Positions 23,227 through 32,760 of a stretch of DNA of 40,259 bases are shown here, piece after piece. The DNA lies in assembly GCA_964580525.1 (NCBI GenBank), contig CAZOKN010000013.1, positions 1 through 40,259 on the forward strand, given 5' to 3'. The notes beneath the pieces are model-generated. The model did not search any database. It saw nothing but the letters and a program-made list of their open reading frames with translations, and was not told the DNA's origin. The stretch comes from CAZOKN01 sp964580525 (GTDB lineage Bacteria; Pseudomonadota; Alphaproteobacteria; Rickettsiales; UBA6187). A program made the translations under genes and the position numbers. Within the stretch, counting starts at the first letter, position 1. Every line of letters begins with the position of its first letter.

Positions 23227-24924
23227 TCACTGCCCACCCATCTTTGATTTTTCTTCATCAGAAAAGAATGGTTTTGGAATTTTTTTAGGCTTTGCTTTCT
23301 CGGTCTGCTTTTCTTTTTTAGAAACTGTACCTTTACTTTCAACCTTTACATCCTCAGTCTTTTGAACCTCTTGTGCCGAAACTTCAGTGGCCTTTATTTT
23401 TTTAAGCTTGCTGGAAAGTATATTGCGCCTTATGGACTCACTTTCTATGGTCTGAGCTATATTGGCAAAACCCTTTGCAGTTGCAAGATTGGAAGCATTT
23501 TGCCCCATAGAGTCTTTATTTGATAAATCCGCCCCAGCATTAGCAAGCAAACCAGCCACCTGCTCACTACCAAAAAATGCTGAAAGCATGATTGGGGTAT
23601 AGCCTTCAAAATTCCTTATGTCAGGATTTGCGCCTGTATTTAAGAGGGCATAAGCTATAGCAACGGCATCGTTTCTTGCAGCAAAATGTAGTGCCGTATT
23701 GCCATCTCGCATCTTCTTATCAACACTTGCACCACTATCTAAAAGAGCTTCTGCAATACCAACATTATTGCGTTCTGCCGCTAACATAAGTGGCGTTTTT
23801 CCTATTTTATCAGTAATGTCAGGATCTGCTCTTCGCTGCAATAAGCCTTCTACAAGATCCATTCGGGAAAGATAAGCAGCCGCATAAAGAGACGAGGTTC
23901 CAGCATAATTTTTAGCATCAACACCAGCCCCCATACCAAGCAATACAGTAGCACTTTTAATGTTACCAGCCATAACCGCATATAGAAGAGGAGTATTTCC
24001 TTCCATATCCCTCACTTCTGTTGTACCAAACTTTTCTATCATTGCTCGCATTACCTCCAGATTGCTCTGAAGAACACTCTGGAATAATATGTTTACGTAT
24101 TCTTCTTCGTAAACCACAGATGGAAGATGCTGATTATCTTTTGAATACGTTTTTTTGCTTATTGAACTAGGTAACCTTTGAGTATCATAGCTCACTTTTG
24201 GCTTTCTTTCAGGGTTTAGGAAAGCACGTTCTTCACCCGATGATTCGTTTTGATTATCCGCTTCTTCTTTTCTTTTTAACTCTTCTTCATTTTTCTTTTT
24301 GAAATATTCTTTTCTTAAATTTTCCCAGTAAAGTGGACTAACGCCGGATGGCTGATTTTTCTTCTGAATTGAGGCTTCTTCCTCCTGGCGTCTTTGTAAA
24401 ACTCCCGCAATTCCAGATCCACCTTGTTTATTATTATCTTTTGCGTCTGAATCCACATCAGGAGGTGGCAAAAGCTCTATAGGTTTTATATCCGTCGGCT
24501 CTTCCAAGGTTGGTGGTAAAACTTCTGGCTCTTTGTTATCAGTGTTTTTACTCTTGTCGGCAGGCCTACTATCAACAAGTGTTGCTTTATTATCTGATGA
24601 CTTTTTTTCATCTTCAGGAGCTTTATCTTTGCCTTCTTCACCAGCCTTTAGATACACCCGCCTTCCATTTTGGCTAGCCTCGATCGTGCTTTCATAATCA
24701 ACATCAGTGGAAAAAAAATCCTCTGCCAATAGATAAACTTTTCTTACCAGGCTATCAAAATTATTAACCTTAACCTTTGCGTTTCCACGCTGCACCTGCA
24801 GATAATCAGCACTGCCATCAGCATTTTTTGTTTTGGTAATAACTTGTTCAGAATAAGAAACACTGTAGCTCACCAGGAAGGCGAACAAAGAAAAACACGC
24901 TACTCTAATACCTTTAATTCGCAT
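23227..24924 (-). CDS. Exported ankyrin-repeat protein with disordered charged linker
   Basis: The 565-residue protein begins with a signal peptide (VACFSLFAFLVSYSVSYS, cut before EQV). A small domain (about 25-90) follows, then a long linker (about 90-280) rich in Asp, Lys, Glu and Pro with a charged coiled-coil part (EEELKRKEEADNQNES). About six ankyrin repeats occupy 290-495, including GNTPLLYAVMAGNIKSATVLL, GKTPLMLAAERNNVGIAEALL and GNTALHFAARNDAVAIAYALL. The tail is Lys-rich. Location is periplasmic or extracellular. It may interact with the cell envelope or, in a host-associated bacterium, with host proteins; neither is shown. It lies just downstream of popZ on the same strand, where valS commonly lies in other alphaproteobacteria. 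Confidence 0.8.
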   Translation of the reverse strand: MRIKGIRVACFSLFAFLVSYSVSYSEQVITKTKNADGSADYLQVQRGNAKVKVNNFDSLVRKVYLLAEDFFSTDVDYESTIEASQNGRRVYLKAGEEGKDKAPEDEKKSSDNKATLVDSRPADKSKNTDNKEPEVLPPTLEEPTDIKPIELLPPPDVDSDAKDNNKQGGSGIAGVLQRRQEEEASIQKKNQPSGVSPLYWENLRKEYFKKKNEEELKRKEEADNQNESSGEERAFLNPERKPKVSYDTQRLPSSISKKTYSKDNQHLPSVVYEEEYVNILFQSVLQSNLEVMRAMIEKFGTTEVRDMEGNTPLLYAVMAGNIKSATVLLGMGAGVDAKNYAGTSSLYAAAYLSRMDLVEGLLQRRADPDITDKIGKTPLMLAAERNNVGIAEALLDSGASVDKKMRDGNTALHFAARNDAVAIAYALLNTGANPDIRNFEGYTPIMLSAFFGSEQVAGLLANAGADLSNKDSMGQNASNLATAKGFANIAQTIESESIRRNILSSKLKKIKATEVSAQEVQKTEDVKVESKGTVSKKEKQTEKAKPKKIPKPFFSDEEKSKMGGQ

Positions 24925-24953
24925 ATAATCCGCATAGCTTTAGGTAGCTAAAT

Positions 24954-25724
24954 CTATTGATCCTCGTCCTCACGTGGGACGAGCTTTTTAATTTCTTTAG
25001 TTACAATTTGCTTAACCAGCGTCGGAAGATTTTTATTCAACCATTCTGCCAAATATGGCTTCAAAGCTTCCACAACAAGATCTTCAAGACTTGTCCCACC
25101 CCTAGTATAAACAGATTCAACATGTGGTTTAGGAATGCTATTTACAAATTGCTTTAGTGAATCGCTAGATTTGTCGGCTACTTCATTTTTTATAAGGCGA
25201 GCGGCATTTTCAGATACGCTAGCGCTTCCAGACTCAGAAACTTGCTCTGATGCCAAGATATCATCTTCCTCTTCTACTGTTTGAGCTTGAGGAGCAGCTA
25301 CAGGAGCAGGAGTTTCCACTTTCACTTCAGGAGTCGCTGCTACCGCTGCTGGGGCTTCATCTTTCTTCTCTGCCAAAGTTGCGTCAATCTCATCTAACAC
25401 CGATTTTTCGCTAACTTCAGCAGCAGGAACCGCTGCTTTATCTGGAGTCTGTTCGTTGTTTTCAGCCATACCTTTACCACCTAAATCAACATTAGTTTTA
25501 TTTTCAACGCTATCTGCGTTAAGTTCAGTTGCATCGGCTTCCGCCATTTCAGTAAGTTCAAGAATATCATCTTCAGCATGTTCTGCAGGAGCAGCAGTGT
25601 CACCCCCAGTAGCTGCCGGAGCACCTTCATCGCCAGATATAACGCCCCTTATCGATTTTAATATCTCTTCCATCGATGGAGTTTGTTCGCCCTTATCCTC
25701 ACTTTTTTTTGCAGCATCTGCCAT
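24954..25724 (-). CDS. popZ: PopZ-like polar organising protein (DUF2497)
   Basis: This protein of 256 residues has the PopZ layout. A short conserved N-terminal helix (TPSMEEILKSIRGVISGD, about 15-32) is followed by a long acidic Pro/Ala/Glu-rich linker (about 35-175) and a C-terminal helical region: SENAARLI, VESVYTRGGTSLEDLVVEAL, KPYLAEWLNKNLPTLVKQIV, then TKEIKKLV. PopZ self-assembles at the pole of alphaproteobacterial cells, anchors the ParB-bound origin and recruits regulators with its N-terminal helix. It is next to pcm, as in many alphaproteobacteria, but the tolC and valS genes commonly found beside it are absent here. Confidence 0.85.
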   Translation of the reverse strand: MADAAKKSEDKGEQTPSMEEILKSIRGVISGDEGAPAATGGDTAAPAEHAEDDILELTEMAEADATELNADSVENKTNVDLGGKGMAENNEQTPDKAAVPAAEVSEKSVLDEIDATLAEKKDEAPAAVAATPEVKVETPAPVAAPQAQTVEEEDDILASEQVSESGSASVSENAARLIKNEVADKSSDSLKQFVNSIPKPHVESVYTRGGTSLEDLVVEALKPYLAEWLNKNLPTLVKQIVTKEIKKLVPREDEDQ

Positions 25725-25859
25725 AAAAACTCTAAACTCTAAACAATACTCACAAAATCGGCAAAACTATCCCAACAAGCAAAGTATAACATTAATGAAT
25801 TAAAATTAAAAAACAATAATTTACTGAAATAGAAAAAAACTAAATAGAAAAATTTGATA

Positions 25860-26492
25860 TTAAAAAGAATTCAAAATCGGCAAACTAACATCAAACAGTT
25901 CTTTTTTAACAATTTTATCACCATTTTTAACAAACAAAATAGCCGCTCCGCTAACGGGAGAATTATTTATTACAACAACAAGACGTCCCCCTTCACTTAG
26001 CTGATCAAGGAGATTATTAGGGGTTTTTAGTATCGCACCATTAACAAAAATAACATTATAAGGACCACCCTCAGCCCAACCATGTGATAATTTTCCACTA
26101 ACAATCTGAACTTTTTGAGCAGCGTGCTTAGTCACATTATGATTCAATCTCGCCATAAATTCAGAATCATTTTCTAAAGCTATAACTTTTTTGGCAAGTT
26201 TTGATAAAATTGTAGAGGAATAACCTGTTCCACAACCTATATCTAATACCGAATCAGATTCTGATATCTCAGCGCTTTCTGCCATTTTTGCAAAAACCAT
26301 AGGTGGTAAAATATACCTATTATCATTTAAATTAAGTGCTTCGTCCGAATAAGCCAATAGCTTTAAATTATCCTGAACAAAATCCTGCCGCGGCAGCTCA
26401 CACATCTCTTTTATGATATTTTTATCCTTTACTTTATTAGTCAAAATCTGACTCTTTACCATATTTTCACGAGCAGCAGCAAAGGCATCCAT
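25860..26492 (-). CDS. pcm: Protein-L-isoaspartate O-methyltransferase
   Basis: The 210-residue enzyme shows RENMVKSQILTNKVKD at the N-terminus, LPRQDFV, and the SAM-binding motif VLDIGCGTGYSSTILSKLA, followed by VIALENDSEF. These identify the isoaspartate methyltransferase family. The post-motif ILPPMVFAKMAE matches the conserved substrate region. It methylates damaged isoaspartyl residues to start repair, using S-adenosylmethionine. The C-terminus is normal. It precedes popZ by 135 AT-rich bases on the minus strand. Alphaproteobacterial copies often sit upstream of tolC, which is missing here. Confidence 0.88.
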   Translation of the reverse strand: MDAFAAARENMVKSQILTNKVKDKNIIKEMCELPRQDFVQDNLKLLAYSDEALNLNDNRYILPPMVFAKMAESAEISESDSVLDIGCGTGYSSTILSKLAKKVIALENDSEFMARLNHNVTKHAAQKVQIVSGKLSHGWAEGGPYNVIFVNGAILKTPNNLLDQLSEGGRLVVVINNSPVSGAAILFVKNGDKIVKKELFDVSLPILNSF

Positions 26493-26682
26493 ATGATTTT
26501 CCTGAAATTAATTAGAAATGCAAAAACATTATACAAATATAAGCATCCATTTATATAATTTTCCGTAAATGTTAAATAAAAAAACATAATTATTTCAATA
26601 AAATTTAATTTTTCATTGCTAATTAAGCTTTTTTTCTTATATTCGCCTTGCATTTGTTGCTATTATTCACACAACAAAAATT

Positions 26683-26757
26683 GGCCGGGTAGCAAAGTGG
26701 TAATGCAGGGGACTGCAAATCCTCTATTCGGGAGTTCGATTCTCCCCCTGGCCTCCA
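26683..26757 (+). tRNA. tRNA-Cys (GCA)
   Basis: The 75-base gene folds into a full cloverleaf. Acceptor GGCCGGG pairs with CCTGGCC (26747-26753), U is the discriminator as expected for Cys, and CCA is encoded. Anticodon GCA is at 26715-26717 within loop CTGCAAA, the stem being GGGGA/TCCTC. The T arm contains GGTTCGATT-like GAGTTCGATTC. Confidence 0.96.
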
Positions 26758-26874
26758 TTTTTTATATCAAAAATACAACATTCGTGTTAATATTATTTAT
26801 CATCTACCTCATATTAACTGACATAATGCCAATTCCTCCTTGCACAATTCGCCTGCTAACTATATATAAAAACC

Positions 26875-27303
26875 ATGACAAAAGCCTCTTTTTGGAAAGA
26901 AAAATCAATCAATGAAATGACTCATGATGAATGGGAATCGTTGTGCGATGGCTGCGGTCTTTGCTGCTTGCAACGCCTGGAAGACGAGGATTCTGGTGAT
27001 ATTGTTATGACCAGCGTTTCCTGCCGTTATCTTGACCACAAGAGCTGTGCTTGCACAGATTATGCTAATCGCCAAACCAACGTCCCTGCTTGCCTTAAAG
27101 TAACCAAAGAAAATATACCACATTTGCATTGGATGCCTGAAACTTGCGCCTACCGCCTGGTGGCCAATGGCAGTGATCTGCCTAACTGGCACTATCTGGT
27201 TTGCGGTGATAAGGAGGCTGTCCATAGAGAAGGCATTTCTTTATCTGGCAAAATGATTTCTGAAGATGATGTGGACGATATAGAGGAATATGTTGTAGAG
27301 TAG
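26875..27303 (+). CDS. YcgN/UPF0260-family cysteine-cluster protein
   Basis: The 142-residue protein begins with the family's FWKEKSINEMTHDEWESLCDGCGLCC. Eight or more cysteines are conserved (LCDGCGLCCLQ, SCRYLDHKSCACTDY, PACLKV, ETCAYRL, YLVCGD), a pattern thought to bind iron-sulfur or zinc. RQTNVPACLKV and GDLPNWHYLV-like NGSDLPNWHYLVCGD are family hallmarks. Its biochemical role is not established. It begins 118 bases after the tRNA and is followed within 30 bases by dsbB on the same strand. Confidence 0.9.
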   Translation: MTKASFWKEKSINEMTHDEWESLCDGCGLCCLQRLEDEDSGDIVMTSVSCRYLDHKSCACTDYANRQTNVPACLKVTKENIPHLHWMPETCAYRLVANGSDLPNWHYLVCGDKEAVHREGISLSGKMISEDDVDDIEEYVVE

Positions 27304-27330
27304 TCGTTAAGCCATACGCAGGAAAACAAG

Positions 27331-27858
27331 ATGCAAACATACAGAATCAATATTTCGCTCTTTCTTTTGATATTTAGCGTTAGCTCGCTATCTGCAGCAT
27401 ATATATCGCAATATGAATTTGGCCTGTTCCCATGTATGCTTTGCCTTTATCAAAGAATCCCTTTTTTCTTCGTAGCAATTGTCAGCGCATTATCTTTATT
27501 CATTAAAGGTAAATTAAAATTGATCTTGGTATCGTTATGTGGTTTAGCACTGCTTGTTGGTGCTGGTATTGCATTTTATCATGTTGGCGTGGAACAGGGA
27601 AAATTTGAGCTTTCTTCAGGTTGCGATTTAAATGATGCAATTCCTTCAACCATAGAAGAAATGACCCAGCAATTGCTTGGTAAGCCTCATGTTTCCTGTG
27701 ATAAGCCGCAATTTGTTTTTATGGGCATATCAATGGCCGGATATAATTTTTTATTTTCAGCGATGGTTGGCTTCACAACATTACTGATGGTTTATAGATT
27801 TTGGCGCGATTCGCGTTACATAGGAAAAAGCAATGCCTACAAAAAAGACAGTGAATAA
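27331..27858 (+). CDS. dsbB: Disulfide bond formation protein B, DsbB-like
   Basis: This protein of 175 residues has four hydrophobic helices. The first periplasmic loop carries Cys35-x-x-Cys38 (FPCMLCLYQR), the second Cys98 and Cys123 (SSGCDLND and PHVSCDKPQ). These match the two catalytic pairs of DsbB, which reoxidises DsbA and passes electrons to quinone. The gene overlaps the start of coq7 by 26 bases. Linking a quinone-using enzyme to a quinone biosynthesis gene is a sensible pairing, though it may be chance. No DsbA is in the window. Confidence 0.9.
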   Translation: MQTYRINISLFLLIFSVSSLSAAYISQYEFGLFPCMLCLYQRIPFFFVAIVSALSLFIKGKLKLILVSLCGLALLVGAGIAFYHVGVEQGKFELSSGCDLNDAIPSTIEEMTQQLLGKPHVSCDKPQFVFMGISMAGYNFLFSAMVGFTTLLMVYRFWRDSRYIGKSNAYKKDSE

Positions 27859-28390
27859 TTTCCAGCCTGGAGATTTAACAGCCCGTCAGTTGATTGATCA
27901 AATCATCCGCGTTGATCATGCGGGAGAATATGGTGCTAAGCGTATCTATCAAGGACAAATGGCAGTTTTAAAAAACAAGCCTGCATATAAAATTGTTAAA
28001 CACATGGCCGAACAGGAAGAAGCACATTTACAATATTTTTCTGAAGAAATCGGCAAAAGAAAAGTTAGACCAACTGCAATGATGCCTATATGGCATGTGG
28101 GTGCTTATGCTATGGGAGCACTTACAGCAATGCTTGGAGAAAAAGCCGCCATGGCCTGCACAGTGGCGGTTGAAGAAGTTATCGATGAACATTATCAGGA
28201 ACAGTTGCAAAAATTGCAAGACGATGAGTTGGAATTGAAAAATAAAATCAAAAAATTTCGCGATGAGGAACTAGAGCATCGTGATATCGGTCTAAACAAT
28301 AACGCCGAGCAAGCTCACGGTTACCCTCTCCTGCGTGGCATTGTGCGCGGTGCCACTAAATTTGCTATTACAGTTTCAAAACGAGTTTAA
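27833..28390 (+). CDS. coq7: 2-polyprenyl-3-methyl-6-methoxy-1,4-benzoquinol hydroxylase Coq7
   Basis: The 185-residue di-iron protein has the Coq7 ligands in RVDHAGEYGAKRIY, EQEEAHLQYF, AVEEVIDEHYQEQ and RDEELEHRDIG. It hydroxylates the demethoxyubiquinol ring, a late step in ubiquinone synthesis, at the inner membrane. Length is normal for bacterial Coq7. The ATG at 27833 lies inside the end of dsbB with AGGAAA before it, so translation is coupled. Coq7 rather than UbiF is common in alphaproteobacteria, consistent with the proposed lineage. Confidence 0.95.
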   Translation: MPTKKTVNNFQPGDLTARQLIDQIIRVDHAGEYGAKRIYQGQMAVLKNKPAYKIVKHMAEQEEAHLQYFSEEIGKRKVRPTAMMPIWHVGAYAMGALTAMLGEKAAMACTVAVEEVIDEHYQEQLQKLQDDELELKNKIKKFRDEELEHRDIGLNNNAEQAHGYPLLRGIVRGATKFAITVSKRV

Positions 28391-28411
28391 ACTTTATATT
28401 TCGTAATTTTT

Positions 28412-30024
28412 CTATTTTTGTGCAGTAATATATTTCCCTAATATTCTTTGAAGATCAGTAAATCTTAAAGGCTTGGCGACATAATCTGTCATGCCTGCAT
28501 CAAGACATTTTTTTCGGTCGTCGTTTAAAGCATTTGCAGTTACTGCTATAATTGGTATTTCTTTACCCCAAGTCTTTTCACGAATAATTTTTGTAGCTGC
28601 ATAGCCATCTATTTTTGGCATTTGACAGTCCATTAATATTATATCAAACTTACTCTGATTTTCCTCTCCCAACTTGATGGCTTCTGCACCATTGTTAGCT
28701 ATTAAAACACTACACCCCATTTGCTCAAGCATCTCTTGTAGAACGTAGCTATTATCCGGAATATCTTCTGCTACAAGTAAAGTGGCGTTAAATTGTGGTA
28801 GACCACTTCTAGAATTGTTCTTTTTCGTATCACTTGTATTTTCATAATGAATTGGTAGCTGTATTTCTATCCAAAAAGTTGAGCCAACGCCAACCTGGCT
28901 TTCAACACCTATAGACCCGCCCATCATTTTAATTAAAGTTTTACATATCGATAAACCGAGCCCAATACCACCAAATTTGCGTGTAGAAGAATTATCAACC
29001 TGTGTAAACTTCTCAAAAATATATTCCTGTTTGTCTTTAGCTATACCAATACCAGTATCTTCAACTTCAAACCTCAAAAGTGCATAATCTTTTGTTTTTA
29101 CAGGATTTTTTATTCTAATTGTGACTTTACCATCATGGGTAAATTTTATGGCGTTGCTGACAAGATTTGAAATAACCTGACGTAAACGCATATAGTCCGC
29201 CATGNNNNNNNNNNCATGACTGAATATGGAATTTCATCAAAACAATATTCTATAGTAATATTGTTTTTTGCAGCTGTGTTTTCCATCATCCCAACAACTT
29301 CTGCAATTAATGTTTCTACTATAACCGGAACGTGGTTAAGTACCAATTCGCCAGCTTCAATGGTGGCAAAATCAAGAATTCCTTTGATAAGATCCAACAT
29401 GTTATCGCCAGAACTTTGTATAGCAGTTGCGTATCTATCTTGTTTTGGTGTTAGTTCGGTTGTTAATAACAATTCAGACATTCCCAATATACTATTCATG
29501 GGAGTACGCAATTCATGGCTCATATTAGCAAGAAATTCACTCTTCGCTTTATTAGCAGCTTCTGCTGCTTCAGTCGCTTTTTGTAAACGAGAATTAGTTT
29601 CTTTCAGTTCTTCGTTTTGCAAATATAATTGTTTTAACAATTCAACCTTTTCGATAGCATTTTGTACTGATTTTTGCAAAATTTCAGAGGTTATTGTGCT
29701 TTTTGGAAGATAATCCTGAGCACCTTCTTTCATTGCATTAACTGCAACAGTAGTATCACCCTGCCCTGTCAACATAACTACAGCTATAAAAGGGTATTTA
29801 TTACGAATACTTTTTAAAACTTCAACACCGCTTTGCCCAGGCATAGAATAGTCGAGCAGAATACAAGATGGCGCAGATTCAGGCAATTTTTGTAAACCTT
29901 CCTCTCCATTTGTAGCCTCAGCAATATTATATTTTATTTCCGAAGTTTTCTGTAAAGCACGACGATATAGCAATCTATCATCTTCACTATCATCAATAAC
30001 AAATATATTTATTGGTTCAATCAT
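28412..30024 (-). CDS. Hybrid histidine kinase, receiver-HisKA-HATPase-receiver
   Basis: A soluble kinase with no membrane segment. Domains are: receiver 1-125 (Asp11-Asp12, phosphoacceptor Asp58, Thr86, Lys108), coiled coil about 125-160, HisKA with His170 in NMSHELRTPMNSILG, HATPase about 275-400 (NLVSNAIKFTHDG, VEDTGIGIAKDKQ, FGGIGLGLSI), and a C-terminal receiver (ILMDCQMPKIDGY, VTANAL, AKPLR). Ten Ns at 29205-29214 split it in the record. The bases CATG end both sides, and merging them gives YSVMADYMRLRQVISN in frame, the expected linker into HATPase, so the true gene is about 532 codons. It overlaps the single-domain regulator upstream by 8 bases. It is the third member of a TonB receptor/YfiR/kinase cassette and probably receives phosphate from the upstream kinase. 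Confidence 0.88.
29205..29214. other. Assembly gap (10 N), probably spurious, in the hybrid kinase gene
   Basis: CATG at 29201-29204 and CATG at 29215-29218 flank the Ns. Collapsing the two copies to one restores an intact open frame at a conserved kinase position. The real gap is therefore probably zero, with a 4-base overlap. Confidence 0.9.
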
Positions 30025-30463
30025 GTTTACACTCCTTAGGTAAAAGCGCTATTTCAAACCAATATTCCTTGAGCTGCTTTATAGCAGAAATAAGACCATC
30101 AAAATCCACAGGTTTTTGTATATAGGTATTCGCACCAAGCTCATAACAAGCTTTTACATCGCGTTCATCATCTGAAGTAGTAAGAATTACTACAGGAATT
30201 TTCTTTAAATTCTGATGTTGTTTTATAATTTCCAGAGTTCTACGACCATCCAGACCTGGCATATTTAAATCAAGAAGGATAAGTCCGGGTTTGGCTTTTT
30301 GTTTATCTTTTAGATACTCTAAAGCTTGCTCTCCCGACATTGCATGCTCTATTGGGTTAACAAGGTTAGCCTTACCAAAAGCACGTTGCGTTGCGTTAAA
30401 ATCATCCTCACTATCTTCTACAATTAGTATTGGCTGTGATTTATGTATTGACGGCTGTATCAT
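30017..30463 (-). CDS. Single-domain response regulator, Rcp1-like
   Basis: The 148-residue protein is almost wholly a receiver: LIVEDSEDD carries the acidic pair, LILLDLNMPGLDG the phosphoacceptor Asp, VVILTTSDDE the Thr/Ser and YIQKPVDFDG the Lys. An SGEQALEYLK segment is typical of the Rcp1 group, which serves phytochrome- and PAS-kinases. It has no output domain, so it would carry phosphate between kinases or act by binding. Its start overlaps the upstream sensor kinase stop by 23 bases, and its end overlaps the hybrid kinase start by 8 bases, so all three are coupled. Confidence 0.92.
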   Translation of the reverse strand: MIQPSIHKSQPILIVEDSEDDFNATQRAFGKANLVNPIEHAMSGEQALEYLKDKQKAKPGLILLDLNMPGLDGRRTLEIIKQHQNLKKIPVVILTTSDDERDVKACYELGANTYIQKPVDFDGLISAIKQLKEYWFEIALLPKECKHD

Positions 30464-32759
30464 ATTTTTTTCCTTCCAATGTAAAATAAAAAGTAGTTCC
30501 TTTAGTAAATTCAGATTCTAACCACACTTTGCCGCCATGGCGTTCAATGATCTTTTTAACAAAAGTAAGTCCCACTCCCGTTCCTTCTTCTTCCTTACTT
30601 TTAGGGCTATGTAGACGCCTAAATATTCTAAATACTTCTTCATAGAATTCAGATTTAATACCGTTACCATCATCCTTTACATAGAATACTCTATTTATCT
30701 GCGTGCCATCTTTTGATGGATAGTTCTCTATAAAACCTATCTCAACATTTTTTATGTCTTTATCGTTATATTTAATCGCATTTGTAATTAGATTACGAAA
30801 CACCTCAGTCACACGAGTTTTGTCGCAAGTAATTGTTGGAAGAGAATTTGGTATAGTGATTTTTGCATTACGTTCTTTTATGAACAAATCAATTGTACTT
30901 TCTATATCGCTAATCACTTCATTTAGGTCTGTAGATTGTATAGCAAATTCCTGACGACCAAGACGCGAAAAATAAAGTAGATCATTTACTAATCTTTCCA
31001 TGCGCTGGCTTAAATAAATAAGCCTTCCCAGCCTATCTATGCTTTCTTTTTCTAGCTTATTTTCATTATCTTCAAGTAAAAATCTTGAATGATTATGAAT
31101 ACCGCGTAATGGCTCCTTCAAATCATGTGATGCTATATAAGCAAAATCATCAAGCTCTTTATTGCTTCGCTCAAGCTCCGCTGTATAACGTTGTAAATTT
31201 TCTTCGTTTTGTCTGCGCGCAGTTACATCATTTAATGTTCCAACTACCTCTTCAACCAAGCCCTCTTCATTTTTTAAAGCTACACCGCGAAAATACACAT
31301 ATCTATAACTACCATTTATAGCCCTTAGTCTATACTCAACTTCAAAATCCTTACCTTTTGTAGAAGAATTTTCCCACGCTTTTCCTGCACGTTCACGATC
31401 ATCAGGATGCACCATTTTTAACCAACCAGAAGGCAACATTTCCTCTTTTGGCTGACCAGTTGTTTTTTCCCACCAAATTTTCAATGCATCAAGATCACCT
31501 TTTTCACCTGGTTTCCATGTCCATATAATTTGCGCGCTAGCTTCAACCAAAGCACGATAACGTTTATTACTTTGCTGCAAGGCAATTAAGATTTTTCCTA
31601 ATTTGCCTATTTCATCATCTTTATTATAAACATTTTTGGAAATTGTGACTGTCTTGCCCGCCACAACTTTTAATAATTCTTCAACCATGTAATTGATCGG
31701 AGTGATCACTCTGAAAACCACAACCCAAAGGCTATAGAAACACAACGCGAAAGATAGAATCATAATTATTGCATTAACAATTATGCTTCTATTGGTTTTT
31801 TCTTCTAATTCATTTCTATAGCGCCTAGATTCTTTTACCGAAGCATCTTTAAGATCATATAAGGAATCTGTTGTTTGAGAAGAAAGCTCAAGCCATAACT
31901 CTAAACTTATAGGATATTTTTTAACAGCTTTTGCCCCAGGGATATAAAACATATCATGTATCATGCCAAATAATGCGGCATAATGGCTTTCCGTATCATT
32001 AAGATAAGGCATTATGACAACATCAAGACCACTTTGTATTGCCAGAGAATTAAGCCTTGCCCAACCCATTTCAACTGAGCCATGCCAGGTAAGTAAATTA
32101 GCCTGCTGTTCTGGTGTAATAGGAGAATTCTCGACCAGCAATCTACCAATAATTGCACGCTCTCTGCCATTATATTCCATGATAATGCCAAGAAAATGTT
32201 TAAAACGCATTTGTAGAGTAATTGCAGAATCTATATCACTAAAATGTTTTATAAATCCCATCCACATATCTTGTGTTTGCACTATAAAATATGTACCTTG
32301 CTGAAACCATTGTTCAGCCAATATCGCCTTTTGTTTATCTTCGTGATTTGTTATTGCATCCTGCAACTGCCTTCTAAGCATTTTTAATTTTACAAACGCC
32401 GCCTCATTTTCAATAATTTTTTTATCAAGATCTGGGAAATTATATTGTTTTAGTAAGCTAATATAATCCTGCCTGATATCATCAGCTTCTTTTCTTGTTT
32501 CTAATACTGTTGGCATTAGACTATTGACAGTATCTTCATCTACAGCATAAACCATTGAATTAGTTACATCTCTCACCATTGTATATTTTTCAACGGCTTC
32601 AAATAATTTATCATTAATTAAGGAAGCTTTTTTCAAAGACTGGATTTTTAATAACTTCTGACCCTCAATATAAACTTCTCTTATGGCAAGCGAGGCTATC
32701 AGCGTCGTAAGTAATATTATAGTAGATAGAAGTATTGTTCTGATAGATGGGGTTTTCAT
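30441..32759 (-). CDS. Membrane sensor histidine kinase with PAS domain
   Basis: Starting at the ATG 32759, just after the YfiR-like stop, this kinase has 772 residues. A first helix (TILLSTIILLTTLIASLAI) is followed by a helical periplasmic domain of about 300 residues, then a second helix (IIVNAIIMILSFALCFYSL), a HAMP-like segment (VITPINYMVEELLKVV), and a PAS/PAC domain (about 410-525, ending EEVVGTLNDVTARRQ). HisKA follows with its His in YIASHDLKEPLRGIHNHS, then HATPase (NLITNAIKYND, VKDDGNGIKSE, GTGVGLTFVKKIIERHGG). GGGGGGAGATGAG gives a ribosome site. It is the likely input kinase of the cassette. The periplasmic domain may sense YfiR or receptor state; this is inference. Confidence 0.9.
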   Translation of the reverse strand: MKTPSIRTILLSTIILLTTLIASLAIREVYIEGQKLLKIQSLKKASLINDKLFEAVEKYTMVRDVTNSMVYAVDEDTVNSLMPTVLETRKEADDIRQDYISLLKQYNFPDLDKKIIENEAAFVKLKMLRRQLQDAITNHEDKQKAILAEQWFQQGTYFIVQTQDMWMGFIKHFSDIDSAITLQMRFKHFLGIIMEYNGRERAIIGRLLVENSPITPEQQANLLTWHGSVEMGWARLNSLAIQSGLDVVIMPYLNDTESHYAALFGMIHDMFYIPGAKAVKKYPISLELWLELSSQTTDSLYDLKDASVKESRRYRNELEEKTNRSIIVNAIIMILSFALCFYSLWVVVFRVITPINYMVEELLKVVAGKTVTISKNVYNKDDEIGKLGKILIALQQSNKRYRALVEASAQIIWTWKPGEKGDLDALKIWWEKTTGQPKEEMLPSGWLKMVHPDDRERAGKAWENSSTKGKDFEVEYRLRAINGSYRYVYFRGVALKNEEGLVEEVVGTLNDVTARRQNEENLQRYTAELERSNKELDDFAYIASHDLKEPLRGIHNHSRFLLEDNENKLEKESIDRLGRLIYLSQRMERLVNDLLYFSRLGRQEFAIQSTDLNEVISDIESTIDLFIKERNAKITIPNSLPTITCDKTRVTEVFRNLITNAIKYNDKDIKNVEIGFIENYPSKDGTQINRVFYVKDDGNGIKSEFYEEVFRIFRRLHSPKSKEEEGTGVGLTFVKKIIERHGGKVWLESEFTKGTTFYFTLEGKKYDTAVNT

Positions 32760-32760
32760 C

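Noticed and set aside
29216..29713. Plus-strand frame of 165 codons
   Set aside because: It is antisense to the hybrid kinase, whose HisKA region is clearly real.
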